Below are positions 38,479 to 48,038 of a DNA stretch of 64,000 bases, one piece after another. Position 1 is the stretch's first letter. Each line of letters starts with the position of its first letter. The stretch is from an uncultured Planktomarina sp. (GTDB lineage Bacteria > Pseudomonadota > Alphaproteobacteria > Rhodobacterales > Rhodobacteraceae), in the NCBI GenBank assembly GCA_943788425.1, contig CALSQF010000006.1, forward strand, positions 1-64,000, written 5' to 3'. The notes under the pieces were generated by a model, which was not told the DNA's origin, made no database searches, and worked only from the letters and a program-made list of their open reading frames with translations. The translations under genes were made by a program, and so were the position numbers.

Positions 38479-39908
38479 GACGCCCGCCGCGATTGAGACA
38501 CCGACAGGGGGAAGACCTTGGAAGGGTTTAGAAGCCAACCAGGGTCAAATACATCTTTGACCGCCATTTGGATCTCCAAATCTTCTGCACTGTATTGGGT
38601 CTCCATCAAATCGCGTTTTTCAATACCCACGCCGTGCTCACCTGTTAGACAGCCGCCCACTTCAACACAGAGTCGCAAGACATCTGCCCCCATTGATTCA
38701 CAGAGCTCAAGATCGCCCTCTTTATTGGCGTTGAACATAATGAGCGGGTGCATATTGCCATCACCCGCATGGAACACATTGCCGACCCGCAACCCATACT
38801 GATCCGACAGCTCTTTGATCCGACGCAGAACTTCTGGCAGGGCAGAAACCGGAATGGTTCCATCCAAACACATATAGTCGGCAACTTGACCCACAGCACC
38901 AAAAGCGGATTTTCGGCCCAACCAAATCGCCGCGCTTTCGGCGGCAGATTGGCTTTGCCGCAGCTCTACCGGATTGTGTTTTTTTGCGATCCTGCTGATG
39001 CGGTCAAGTTGGTCTTGAATTTCTGCCTCGGATCCTTCGACCTCCACAATCAACAGCGCCTCGCAGTCCGGATATCCGGCCTTAGCGAAATTCTCACAAA
39101 TTTCAATGATTGGGCGGTCCATAAATTCAATCGCAACAGGCAACACACCAGCTTTTATAATATCGGCCACACAGGCGCCTGCCACTTCATTACTGTCAAA
39201 AGCGATCATCACCGGGCGCGCACCCTCCGGTTTGGGTAAGATCCGCAATGTGGCCTCTGTAACCACGCCAAGCTGGCCCTCTGACCCACAGATCACACCG
39301 AGAATATCAAGCCCAGGGGCATCCAGGTAGCCGCCGCCGACCTCAATGATCTCACCATCCATCATCACCAGGGTCACGCCCATAAGATTGTTGGTCGTCA
39401 CCCCATATTTCAAGCAATGCGCCCCACCGGAGTTCATCGCAATATTGCCCGCGATGGCGCAGGCCAACTGACTGGAGGGATCTGGAGCATAAAAGAAGTC
39501 TTCTTCTTCCACAGCGCCAGACACGCTGAGATTGGTTCGTCCGCTTTGCACCCGGATCAGGCGATTATCATAGTCCGTTTCCAGCACCTTATTCATTTTT
39601 GCAACGCCTAGGATCACACAGTCTGCAGTCGGCAATGCGCCCCCCGCCAAAGATGTTCCCGAACCCCGAGGCACAACCGGCACGCCTTCGCGGTGGCAAA
39701 TCTTCAAAACATCTGAGACTTCCTGCGTGGTCGCAGGCAAGACTGCGATCATCGGTGGGCAGCGGTATGCGGTGAGCGCATCGCATTCATAAGCCCGAGT
39801 TTCCGAAGGGTCATCGATCACCGCATCATAGGGCAAAACAGCGCGCAAAGCCGCAGCAACCTTCGCCTTTTTCGACAGGATTTCCGCGTTTGGTTGTGGC
39901 ATTTCCAT
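38475..39908 (-). CDS. glcD: Glycolate oxidase catalytic subunit
   Basis: A 477-residue FAD-dependent oxidase of the GlcD type that converts glycolate to glyoxylate. The FAD domain has VVPRGSGTSLAGGALP near 80 and GNIAMNSGGAHCLKYG near 140; the C-terminal domain has HAGDGNMHP near 370 and GEHGVGIEKRDLM near 415. ATG 39908 follows GGAGGG. The upstream open frame to 40013 has no family match and covers the operator. Glycolate is an algal exudate, which suits a marine heterotroph. A palindrome at 39921-39945 lies over its probable promoter. Confidence 0.95.
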   Translation of the reverse strand: MEMPQPNAEILSKKAKVAAALRAVLPYDAVIDDPSETRAYECDALTAYRCPPMIAVLPATTQEVSDVLKICHREGVPVVPRGSGTSLAGGALPTADCVILGVAKMNKVLETDYDNRLIRVQSGRTNLSVSGAVEEEDFFYAPDPSSQLACAIAGNIAMNSGGAHCLKYGVTTNNLMGVTLVMMDGEIIEVGGGYLDAPGLDILGVICGSEGQLGVVTEATLRILPKPEGARPVMIAFDSNEVAGACVADIIKAGVLPVAIEFMDRPIIEICENFAKAGYPDCEALLIVEVEGSEAEIQDQLDRISRIAKKHNPVELRQSQSAAESAAIWLGRKSAFGAVGQVADYMCLDGTIPVSALPEVLRRIKELSDQYGLRVGNVFHAGDGNMHPLIMFNANKEGDLELCESMGADVLRLCVEVGGCLTGEHGVGIEKRDLMETQYSAEDLEIQMAVKDVFDPGWLLNPSKVFPLSVSQSRRAS

Positions 39909-39920
39909 ATTTAACCCTCC

Positions 39921-39945
39921 AATTGGTAAATAAATATAACCAATT
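39921..39945. promoter_or_regulatory. Operator candidate for glcDEF: AATTGGT-N11-ACCAATT
   Basis: A perfect inverted repeat with 7-base arms and an 11-base A/T-rich centre, 13 bases before glcD. On the minus strand the centre reads TATATTTATTT and can serve as the -10. The TGGT-N11-ACCA layout is repeated before the FadR-type regulator gene at 57623. FadR-group regulators recognise TNGT/ACNA half-sites, so this regulator is the best candidate. Binding here would repress glcDEF and possibly the divergent DUF599 gene. Confidence 0.6.
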
Positions 39946-39986
39946 TTGGGGGATCGCAAGGGCAAAACCTCTGTTACACTGGCCCC

Positions 39987-40778
39987 ATGATATTTGGCGT
40001 GATCCTCTCGCAACTCACCACTTTAGATCTCTTTGTCGTCGGATTTGGCCTGCTCGCAGCCTTTCTAATCGGCCATGTGATCGAAAACCCACCCAAGTCA
40101 CGCGCTTCTGTCACCGCCTTAATGTCCTATTATCGACGCACTTGGATGCTGAATTTCGTCGATCGCGATCCGCGTATTTTTGATTCGCAAATGCTTGCAT
40201 CACTGCGCCAGAGCACAGCGTTTTTCGGCTCTACAGCTTTGATCGCCATTGGTGGGCTTTTGGCAATTATGGGCACGCCAGACCGTCTGCTGGAGTTTAC
40301 CCATGCCCTCACTCAATCGCAGGAAGCAACTGCGCTCAAATTGCAATTCAAATTGGCCTTTGCCGCTCTGTTTTTGGTGCATGCCTTTTTGAAATTTGTT
40401 TGGTCCAGTCGCCTATTTGGATATTGCGCCGTCTTGATGGCCGCTGTGCCGAATGATCCAAATCATCCCCAAGCGATACCACGCGCCATCATGGCTGGAG
40501 AGATCAATATTCGCGCAGCTCTAAGCTTTAACCGCGGGCTGCGCGCTATGTATTTTGCACTTGCATCTCTGGCCTGGCTAGCTGGCGCCCCTGTCTTGCT
40601 TGCAGCCTTTGTGATTACCCTTTGGATGCTCTGGAACCGTGAATTTTCCTCCCGGGCCAGCGCACTTTTGAAAACTGGGATCACGGAGACCGACAGGTCA
40701 TTTACCCCAGCGCCCTTCGCGCAACCACCCGGTCAAAAGCCCCAGACCGGCAAAAATGAGATAGACCCAAGCGGGTAA
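39987..40778 (+). CDS. DUF599 family membrane protein
   Basis: A 263-residue protein with about four membrane segments (near residues 10-28, 72-92, 118-138 and 195-222) and conserved charged loops (RRTWMLNFVDRDPRIFDSQ, FNRGLRAMYFALA). It fits DUF599, a conserved family without known function. It is divergent from glcD by 78 bases. Its last 27 codons overlap the end of the convergent gene at 40698, an unusually long tail-to-tail overlap. Confidence 0.8.
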   Translation: MIFGVILSQLTTLDLFVVGFGLLAAFLIGHVIENPPKSRASVTALMSYYRRTWMLNFVDRDPRIFDSQMLASLRQSTAFFGSTALIAIGGLLAIMGTPDRLLEFTHALTQSQEATALKLQFKLAFAALFLVHAFLKFVWSSRLFGYCAVLMAAVPNDPNHPQAIPRAIMAGEINIRAALSFNRGLRAMYFALASLAWLAGAPVLLAAFVITLWMLWNREFSSRASALLKTGITETDRSFTPAPFAQPPGQKPQTGKNEIDPSG

Positions 40779-42758
40779 GAATTGCCCGATCTCGACCCCC
40801 TGCACGACATAGGCCTCGCGCGAGACCAGCCCGATCCACCCGCGCCCATGGGACGGGCGTCCATTACGAATGTTGCGAAACTTTGGCAGACCCTGAGATA
40901 GGGCCAAAGCACCACCATTGGTTTTCGCCAAAATGGGCGCCATCACCCGATCGGTCGCAATGGTCTGAACAAACTCCCGCGGCGCTGCTGGACCCAGCGC
41001 GGCCACGATTTCCAAATCCCCAGAGCCCAAACGATAAAGTCCTAAATCTTCACTGACAATTTCTGCCTCATACCGACCAGGTGCCACGGGTTGCAAAGCT
41101 ATGGTTAGCTGCTTGCCGTTTGGCTTTGTAATTTCAAGTGGCGCAAGCGGACCCTCCGTCAAGCTGCGCCGCGTCACCAGCAGCCCGCTCTCCATTGGTT
41201 GCGCCAGAAGCGCCTCCTCTTCAAGGTCCGGCTCTTTCATCGACCAATGGGCCACGCGGCGCAGCAATTCCGCCTGTGGCCCGCCCCCTTCATAGCCACG
41301 ATCCCAAAGCCACGCATGATCCGAGGCCAAAAGCGCAACTCGCCCTTCACCAACGCGGTCCACAATCAGCAAAGGCGACTCGCCGCGTCCCGTCATCAGC
41401 ACCTGACCTGAGGTCGTCTCAACCTCAATCTGCCGCAACCAGCGCCCCCAGCCTGTATCTGGCGCAAAACGCTCTAGGCTCTCACTGACCGGATGTTTGA
41501 GACCAAATTCTGTCACGTTTGGCATGATCGGTTCCTCAAAAACCCGAGAGGTCGGGCGGCCGGGCAGTATGGCTCCAAGTGGCGATCGATAAAGACTATT
41601 GGCCCCCGCATAGTCAGGTCCGGCCGTCACCAAAACAGCGCCACCTTGGCGGACGTAATTGGCAATTGACTCGAAATACTCCGTTGGCAACAAGCCACGG
41701 CGTTTGTAACGATCAAAAACAATCAGATCGAATTCGCCAATTTTCTCGAGAAATAATTCACGGGTTGGGAAGGCAATTAAAGACAATTCCGCCACCGGCA
41801 CCCCATCTCGCTTTTCCGGTGGGCGCAAAATGGTGAAATGCACCAAATCGACATTACTGTCCGACTTTAAAAGATTGCGCCATGTGCGCTCGCCCGGATG
41901 CGGCACCCCCGAGACCAGCAAAACACGAAGCCGGTCGCGCAGTGCATTGATCTGCACAACCGCCGCATTGTTGCGATCGGTCAACTCACCGCTCCTATCT
42001 GGCGTAGAAAACTGCAAAATATTTATGCCGCCATGGCCCAGTGACACATCCACCTCGACTTCGCGGTTCACTGGAATTTGATATCGCTGCTCTGGTCCAC
42101 CATCCACCGACAGGATGAGATCTGCGAAAGCCGCTTGTGGCGCGGCCCCTTGATCCTCGACCAAAAGCGTCAGGGTGATAGGTTCGCCCAAAATCGCAAA
42201 ACCTGGTGCATTTTTAACCACGAGTCGACGATCCCAATCGCGCGGTTGACCCGTGAGCAACAAATGCAGAGGGGCCGGCAGCTTTGGGGCAAACTCCGTA
42301 TCGTGAATCTGCCCATCTGAGATCACAATCGCTCCAGCAATGCGGTCACGCGCGGTTTCAGATAGGGCCTGCGCCAAAGCGGACATGACTTCCGAGCCAC
42401 CTGGCCCCGCTGCATCTTCCACCTCCACCAGTCGCATCTCTGTCCCGGGCCGATCCGCAAGCTGCTGGGTGACATGCGCCAAAGCCGCCTGCGTTTGCGC
42501 TGCGCGATCCGACAGCATCTGACTCGAAGAGCGGTCTACAACCACGATGACAATATCCGCTTTCGCTTGGCGCTCTTCGGTTTTCAGGGATGGATTGAGC
42601 AATGCCAAAAACACACAGACCACAGCAAAGCCGCGATAGGGCCAGCCAGTCAGTCGCCGAAATACCGCAAATACCAAAACTGCGAGCACAACCAGCGCCA
42701 AAGCTCCCATCAGCCAGAATGGTAGAAGCGGATCAAAAATCACTGCATCCAGCCTCAT
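40698..42758 (-). CDS. Large membrane protein, VWA/glutamine-amidotransferase-like
   Basis: A 686-residue protein with two N-terminal membrane helices (about residues 12-58), a von Willebrand A-like domain (VVDRSSSQM fits the DxSxS metal site near 75; VISDGQIHD near 145), a middle class-I glutamine-amidotransferase-like domain (DLIVFDRYKRRGLLP, GGAVLVTAGPDY near 345-380) and a C-terminal helix near 665. It is the last gene of the MoxR operon, with an ATGA overlap to the gene before. It probably acts in a MoxR-assisted envelope or assembly complex; the target is unknown. Confidence 0.75.
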   Translation of the reverse strand: MRLDAVIFDPLLPFWLMGALALVVLAVLVFAVFRRLTGWPYRGFAVVCVFLALLNPSLKTEERQAKADIVIVVVDRSSSQMLSDRAAQTQAALAHVTQQLADRPGTEMRLVEVEDAAGPGGSEVMSALAQALSETARDRIAGAIVISDGQIHDTEFAPKLPAPLHLLLTGQPRDWDRRLVVKNAPGFAILGEPITLTLLVEDQGAAPQAAFADLILSVDGGPEQRYQIPVNREVEVDVSLGHGGINILQFSTPDRSGELTDRNNAAVVQINALRDRLRVLLVSGVPHPGERTWRNLLKSDSNVDLVHFTILRPPEKRDGVPVAELSLIAFPTRELFLEKIGEFDLIVFDRYKRRGLLPTEYFESIANYVRQGGAVLVTAGPDYAGANSLYRSPLGAILPGRPTSRVFEEPIMPNVTEFGLKHPVSESLERFAPDTGWGRWLRQIEVETTSGQVLMTGRGESPLLIVDRVGEGRVALLASDHAWLWDRGYEGGGPQAELLRRVAHWSMKEPDLEEEALLAQPMESGLLVTRRSLTEGPLAPLEITKPNGKQLTIALQPVAPGRYEAEIVSEDLGLYRLGSGDLEIVAALGPAAPREFVQTIATDRVMAPILAKTNGGALALSQGLPKFRNIRNGRPSHGRGWIGLVSREAYVVQGVEIGQFLPAWVYLIFAGLGLLTGWLREGRWGK

Positions 42759-45502
42759 TCGCCCAACCTCCGAAGAAGTTCAGGGACATGGACTTGGTCG
42801 GATTTATAGTTGCCCGTCAAAACATGCATGATCAGATTGACCCCAAACCGAAGGGCAATCTCGCGCTGCCGCTCTCCAGCCCGGCCACGACCCACAGGCA
42901 AAAGAGGCGCTTCGGCTTCATCCACGGCCCATGCAGCCGCCCAATCATTGCCGCCAATTACAACTGGGGTGACCCCATCATTGAGGTTGCGAAACGGCAT
43001 GCCTTCCACTTGCACACTTGCGTTTTGTGGCGCTTCTACCCAAATTTCCCGACTCGCGTACCGGCCTGGGAAATCTTGAAGCAGATAAAAACTGCGCGTC
43101 AGCACATGATCCGGCACGATCGGCGCCAAAGGTGGCAAATTCAGCCCCGCAGCCAGTTGTTGCAGCACACGGCCTTCCTTAGTCGTCTGGCCAACCCGCG
43201 CAATGTCACCATCCCTTGTATCAAATAAGATCATCCCGCCGCCTTTGAGGTAGCGGTTCAATTTGCGCAGCTCCTCAGAAGACAAAGGCTGCTGCCCCAA
43301 GGTGATCGGCCAATAGAGAAACGGAAAGAACGACAATTCATCACGCGCCAGAGACAACCCCATTGGCGCGGCCGGCTCGATGGAGGTGCGCTGAAAAAGC
43401 GCCTGTGACAACCCAAGCAAACCGGCGCGGGAAATCTCATCCTGCCGTGCATCCTGAGTTTCAATATAAGCCAAAACCACAGCACGACTGGCGGCTATCG
43501 CTTGGGCCGGCGGCGTTTGTGCTGATGCGCTCTCGGGAGAAATATTTATGAGAAGCGCTCCAAAGATTGCCCCTAAGACATCACCACGCAGCCGGCCAGA
43601 TATCCACAGCGCTGCCATAACATCTGCGGCCAGCAAACCCAAAGCCAACGCCAAAAACCAAGCGCCCAGACGATGCGAGCGCGGTTGATTTTGCCCCAAC
43701 AGCCGCACCTCGTCCGGCCAAAGCGCTGGCGAAAATTGGCTATCGTCTGAGAGGATATTGCGCGCCCAACGGCGGTCATTTCCTTGATACAGGCCGGCGG
43801 GGGTCTGTGGAGAGATCGCTGCCAGTGCCAACTCAGCGCCTGCAATACCGGCACGATCATCAACCTGCATCAATTTACCGGCGCCATCTAACTGCTCGAC
43901 CAATTGCCAGGTGCTGCCCGCTAAAGAATCCGGTTCGAAATTTGCAGCATTCCCGACAACGGACAAACGCTCCAACATGGCGACAAAGAGCCCTGAAATC
44001 GGTAAGTTTGACCATTCTGTATTGGCAGTCACGTGAAATAAAACGACCTGCCCTTGCCCAAGCTGCCTTCGGGTCACCAATGGGGTGCCATCGCTCAGGC
44101 GCGCGATCACATGGGGCGCCAAATCCGGCCCGGGCTCGGCCAATACCTGCGCCGTGACCGTGACCTCATCCGGCGTCGGCAAACCATAAAACGGCGTATC
44201 AACCTCAAAGCTCTGTAGGGTTTTCGGAGCGCCCCAAGACATGGCCCCGCCCACCGTTCGCCCACCAGCCCGCAGTTTGACCGGTAACAGCGGATCACGC
44301 GCTTGCGCCTCAAATTGAGCGGCTGCCAAACGCGGTCCGGCAAAGCGCACCAAGGTGCCCCCCTCAGCCACCCAATCCACCAGGGCCTCTTTCGAGGCAA
44401 TCTTGGCGACATCCGCTAAAATAATCGCATCAGGATTGGCCAAAACCACGTCATCTAATGTACCTTCGATCCACTCTGCAACAGGAGACAAAGCTTGGGT
44501 CAAATAGTGATCAGGGGCAAAAAGGATCAGACTTTCACGATCGGATGTCTCCCCGGTCAGAATAGCAATTTCTGGACGTCGAATGCGATCATCGGTCAAA
44601 CGCACCGCTGCCGCAGATTTATGGGTCACAACTGCAAGCCGCGAAATTCGGTTGCGCATCTCCAAGGGCAAGTCCACTGCTGTGGTCGCACGCAACGCCT
44701 GCGCTGCAAATTTTATATCAGCTCTTTGCAAACGGCGTTCCACGCCAGAGGGATCCAACCCGAGGATATCAACCTCAACCACCTGCGCCTGTCCGGCGGT
44801 CATCCGCACAGCCGCAATCTCTATCCCCTGTGCCGTAGTACGCAGCGGCAGCAGACCTAGGGGGCTGCTGCGGCTCATCGCGACCTCTACCGATCCATGG
44901 CGCAGCAATTCTCGGGCCAATTGGGTCCGGCCAGACCAATCGAGCGGTGAGGCCAGCCAATGGGTGTCAAAATCACCCAAAGGCTCAAACTGGCCTTGCC
45001 AGTTCTCCTTCGGCAACCAAGCGTTCGGCTCAGCAGCCTTAATGGCCGGAGCCACTTCCGAAGCTGCCGAAAACACCAGATCATCCAGTGACGCCGTGAG
45101 CTGCAAAAACGCCACGGGACGCCCTTGGTTGCGCGACTGCTGCACCACCTCCAGTGCCTTGCGTTGCTGCGCCGCCCAATCGCTGGCATCTGCCCAGCTT
45201 CCCTCGAGGATCACAAGAAGCTTTGACAGGCTTTGCCCCTTCGGTGCCGGGTTCACAATTGGACCGGCCAGGCCTACAATTAAACAGGCCATCACTAAGG
45301 CCCGCAACAGTAAAAGCCACCACGGGGTTTTATCCGACTGGACGTCCTCATCCTTCAACCCCAATAGCAGTGCCACGCCGGGAAAAACCCGTCGAATTGG
45401 TGCTGGCGGTACAGCCCGAAGCAGGATCCACAACAGCGGCAGGGCTAGAAGCCCCAAAAGCAACCAAGGCGCCGCAAACCCGATCGTAGAAAACAGCGTC
45501 AT
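42755..45502 (-). CDS. BatA/DUF4159 domain membrane protein
   Basis: A 915-residue protein. The N-terminus (about 1-90) has two membrane helices of the BatA type (PWLLLGLLALPLLWILLRAVPP). A long periplasmic region follows, with another helix near 615. The C-terminal DUF4159 domain starts near 700 and contains LSFFPFLYWPITLGQQPLS and a glycine-rich GGGMILFDTRDGD segment. ATGA overlaps join it to the genes on both sides. This architecture is standard in Rhodobacterales MoxR clusters. Its biochemical role is unproven. Confidence 0.8.
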   Translation of the reverse strand: MTLFSTIGFAAPWLLLGLLALPLLWILLRAVPPAPIRRVFPGVALLLGLKDEDVQSDKTPWWLLLLRALVMACLIVGLAGPIVNPAPKGQSLSKLLVILEGSWADASDWAAQQRKALEVVQQSRNQGRPVAFLQLTASLDDLVFSAASEVAPAIKAAEPNAWLPKENWQGQFEPLGDFDTHWLASPLDWSGRTQLARELLRHGSVEVAMSRSSPLGLLPLRTTAQGIEIAAVRMTAGQAQVVEVDILGLDPSGVERRLQRADIKFAAQALRATTAVDLPLEMRNRISRLAVVTHKSAAAVRLTDDRIRRPEIAILTGETSDRESLILFAPDHYLTQALSPVAEWIEGTLDDVVLANPDAIILADVAKIASKEALVDWVAEGGTLVRFAGPRLAAAQFEAQARDPLLPVKLRAGGRTVGGAMSWGAPKTLQSFEVDTPFYGLPTPDEVTVTAQVLAEPGPDLAPHVIARLSDGTPLVTRRQLGQGQVVLFHVTANTEWSNLPISGLFVAMLERLSVVGNAANFEPDSLAGSTWQLVEQLDGAGKLMQVDDRAGIAGAELALAAISPQTPAGLYQGNDRRWARNILSDDSQFSPALWPDEVRLLGQNQPRSHRLGAWFLALALGLLAADVMAALWISGRLRGDVLGAIFGALLINISPESASAQTPPAQAIAASRAVVLAYIETQDARQDEISRAGLLGLSQALFQRTSIEPAAPMGLSLARDELSFFPFLYWPITLGQQPLSSEELRKLNRYLKGGGMILFDTRDGDIARVGQTTKEGRVLQQLAAGLNLPPLAPIVPDHVLTRSFYLLQDFPGRYASREIWVEAPQNASVQVEGMPFRNLNDGVTPVVIGGNDWAAAWAVDEAEAPLLPVGRGRAGERQREIALRFGVNLIMHVLTGNYKSDQVHVPELLRRLGE

Positions 45503-46362
45503 CGGCGGCCTTCCAAGGCCTGATAGAGATCCAACAAGGCGCCGCTTGCCGCTTGATCTGTACTGTGCATTAAAAATTGCCAGCTCAGGCTCTGCGCCAA
45601 ATTTTCAAGCTGCGCCTTGCGCTCTTCTAAAGCCTCAAAATATGAGCTGCGAAGATCATCGGCCTTCTGGCTCTCATGGCGCAAACTGCCGGCCATGCTC
45701 TCAAATAGGGTGCGCCCTTGAAAGGGAAAGTGAAGCTCTTGAGGATCTAACACCATCAGCAACACACCCTGCACTTGTTGACCGGCGGCCCGTCTCACCA
45801 TTTCACGGAGCGCTGCCAAATCACCGAAAAAATCAGAGGCCAAAACCGCCAAACTATTCGGCATCAAACCCTCAATATTCGGTCTGCCAAAATCACGCGA
45901 CGCAGGGCGCGCCATCGCCTGTGCAAGGGCAGAAATCTGCGCACGGCCGGTTTGCGGCGGCAATACCCCATCACTGGTGCCGACGCGCTCACCAGCCTGA
46001 TTGAGGAGAATTGCCAGAGCTAAAGCGATGATCGCAGCCCTGTGCAGCTTACTTTCTTGCTGACTAGAGAATTGCATCGCGGCAGAATTATCGACCCAAA
46101 ATTGCACCGCCTGCGCCGCCTGCCACTCGTTTTCGCGCACAAATTGCTCATCTGCGCGCGCAGATCTCCGCCAGTCGATCGCGCGCAATGCATCGCCGGC
46201 CTGTGCGGCGCGGTACTGCCAAAAGACATCCCCCGGCCCAGCGCGCCGCCGGCCGTGCCCGCCCAATGAAAAATTTTGAGCAAGCCTCTGCGCCTCTGCC
46301 AAGAGCTGTGGCCAATCAGACGTCAGTTCTAAGGCCGCGTTTAAGGGCAAGTTTGGATTCAA
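45499..46362 (-). CDS. DUF58 domain protein
   Basis: A 287-residue DUF58 protein with the conserved GDVFWQYRAAQAGDALRAIDWRRSA-like region (about residues 45-68) and a VWA-like core. DUF58 proteins are regular partners of MoxR ATPases. It has ATGA overlaps with moxR before and the BatA/DUF4159 gene after. It lacks a clear membrane helix, so it is probably cytoplasmic or associated with the membrane proteins of the cluster. Confidence 0.85.
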   Translation of the reverse strand: MNPNLPLNAALELTSDWPQLLAEAQRLAQNFSLGGHGRRRAGPGDVFWQYRAAQAGDALRAIDWRRSARADEQFVRENEWQAAQAVQFWVDNSAAMQFSSQQESKLHRAAIIALALAILLNQAGERVGTSDGVLPPQTGRAQISALAQAMARPASRDFGRPNIEGLMPNSLAVLASDFFGDLAALREMVRRAAGQQVQGVLLMVLDPQELHFPFQGRTLFESMAGSLRHESQKADDLRSSYFEALEERKAQLENLAQSLSWQFLMHSTDQAASGALLDLYQALEGRR

Positions 46363-47366
46363 GTCTCCGCCTTCTTTTCTAAGATCATCTGGGTGACAGC
46401 TCCAATCAGCTCAAGCTGAGTGATGCCGCCTGCCCGAGCGCCGAATCCCAATGCCATACGGTGATTGAGCACCGCAGGCGCAAGATCAGAGACATCTAGA
46501 GCTGAGGGTGCATAGGCCCCGCGCAACAAAGCACGCGCGCGCACAGCCAGCATCAAAGCCTGCGCCGCACGCGGCCCCGGCCCCCAGCGCATGTTCTCCC
46601 GAACCTGCGCCGGCGCTGTTAGATCTTCCGGTCGGAATGCGCGCACCAGATCCAAGATCAATTCCACAATCGCCTCGCCCACCGGCATGCGGCGGATCAA
46701 GGCCTGCGCCGCCAGCAGCTGACCCGGATCAAAGACCGCAGACACCTCCGCCTCCTGCGCGCCTGTGGTCGCCAAAAGAATGTCTCGCTCCGTTGATCTG
46801 TCCGGGTAAGGCACTTGGATTTCCAACAAAAACCGATCGAGTTGCGCCTCAGGCAAAGGATAGGTTCCTTCCTGTTCAATCGGGTTTTGAGTTGCCAGCA
46901 CATGAAAGGGCACACCCAGCGGCCGATCTTGCCCCGCAACCGTCACCGATTTTTCCTGCATGGCTTGAAGCAGCGCCGATTGCGTGCGCGGACTGGCGCG
47001 GTTAATTTCATCAGCCATCAACAATTGACAAAACACTGGCCCCTGGACAAAACGAAATTGCCGCGTGCCATCGGATGCGGTCTCTAGGACCTCTGAGCCC
47101 AATATATCAGCAGGCATTAGATCGGGGGTGAATTGCACCCGATTGCCGCGCAGTCCCATAACTGTGGACAGCGCCTCAACCAAGCGGGTTTTCCCAACCC
47201 CTGGCAGGCCCACCAAAACCCCATGCCCGCCACATAGTAATGTTATGAGCACCAAATCCACCACCCGCTCCTGTCCAATGAAAACCCCGCGGATCATCTC
47301 TCGGGCCTCTGTCAGCCTGTGCCCTAGATCTTGAATTTGTGGAACAAGCGTTTCAGCCTGGGTCAT
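46359..47366 (-). CDS. MoxR-family AAA+ ATPase
   Basis: A 335-residue AAA+ ATPase with Walker A VGLPGVGKTRL near 53-63, Walker B LLMADEINRA near 110 and sensor ATQNPIEQEGTYPLPEAQLDRF near 150. MoxR proteins act as chaperones that activate or assemble complexes containing VWA proteins. ATG 47366 is chosen over 47381 on family fit. It is the first gene of a four-gene operon in which all three junctions are 4-base ATGA overlaps. Confidence 0.92.
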   Translation of the reverse strand: MTQAETLVPQIQDLGHRLTEAREMIRGVFIGQERVVDLVLITLLCGGHGVLVGLPGVGKTRLVEALSTVMGLRGNRVQFTPDLMPADILGSEVLETASDGTRQFRFVQGPVFCQLLMADEINRASPRTQSALLQAMQEKSVTVAGQDRPLGVPFHVLATQNPIEQEGTYPLPEAQLDRFLLEIQVPYPDRSTERDILLATTGAQEAEVSAVFDPGQLLAAQALIRRMPVGEAIVELILDLVRAFRPEDLTAPAQVRENMRWGPGPRAAQALMLAVRARALLRGAYAPSALDVSDLAPAVLNHRMALGFGARAGGITQLELIGAVTQMILEKKAET

Positions 47367-47425
47367 AAGATTGCCTCGCAATAATTTCTATGTGGTATAT
47401 ATCTAGCCTAGCTTAAGAAAAAGAG

Positions 47426-48019
47426 ATGACAACTGATATGAGCGGACAAAATATTGTGACCCCATCGGCGGAAAACATCGCCGCCAGCGTCTCAGCCGCA
47501 ACCCGGGGCAAAGGCTTGCCGCCAGTGCACCTTTGGAACCCGCCATTTTGCGGTGACCTAGACATCCGAGTTGCCCGGGATGGCACCTGGTTCTACCTTG
47601 GTACGCCCATTGGTCGACCAGCGCTTGTGAAGCTGTTTTCATCGATTTTGAAAAGAGAGGCGGGGAAATATTACCTCGTGACCCCAGTTGAAAAAGTGGG
47701 CATTCAAGTGGATGACGCCCCCTTTGTTGCCGTGGATGTGGATCATCGCGACGGCGATTTGCATTTCACCACACAGGTCGGCGACACAATGATCGCTGGC
47801 CCTAATCACCCGATCCGCGTGGAGCGCGATGCCAAAACCGGCGAGCCCTCCCCCTATGTTCTGGTGCGCAGCAATCTCGAAGCCTTAATTGATCGCAAGA
47901 GCTTCTATCGCTTGGTCGACCTAGGCTCGCATGACACATGGGGGGGTGAGAGCTGGTTCGGGCTGCGGTCGCAATCCACATTCTTCCCGATAATCCCGTC
48001 GCGGGAGTTAAATAATTAA
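47426..48019 (+). CDS. DUF1285 domain protein
   Basis: A 197-residue DUF1285 protein with NPPFCGDLDIRVARDGTWFYLGTPIGR (about residues 38-64) and the YYLVTPVEKVGIQVDDAPF stretch near 85. It is soluble, of unknown function, and regularly divergent from moxR in this group. ATG 47426 or 47438 (MSGQ) could be the start; neither has a strong ribosome site. Confidence 0.8.
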   Translation: MTTDMSGQNIVTPSAENIAASVSAATRGKGLPPVHLWNPPFCGDLDIRVARDGTWFYLGTPIGRPALVKLFSSILKREAGKYYLVTPVEKVGIQVDDAPFVAVDVDHRDGDLHFTTQVGDTMIAGPNHPIRVERDAKTGEPSPYVLVRSNLEALIDRKSFYRLVDLGSHDTWGGESWFGLRSQSTFFPIIPSRELNN

Positions 48020-48038
48020 TATAAAAAATATTTCTCTG

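Noticed and set aside
44583-46004. 473-codon open frame on the plus strand
   Set aside because: It is antisense to the DUF58 and BatA/DUF4159 genes, has no family-like content, and is rich in Ser/Pro/Arg as expected from a shadow frame.
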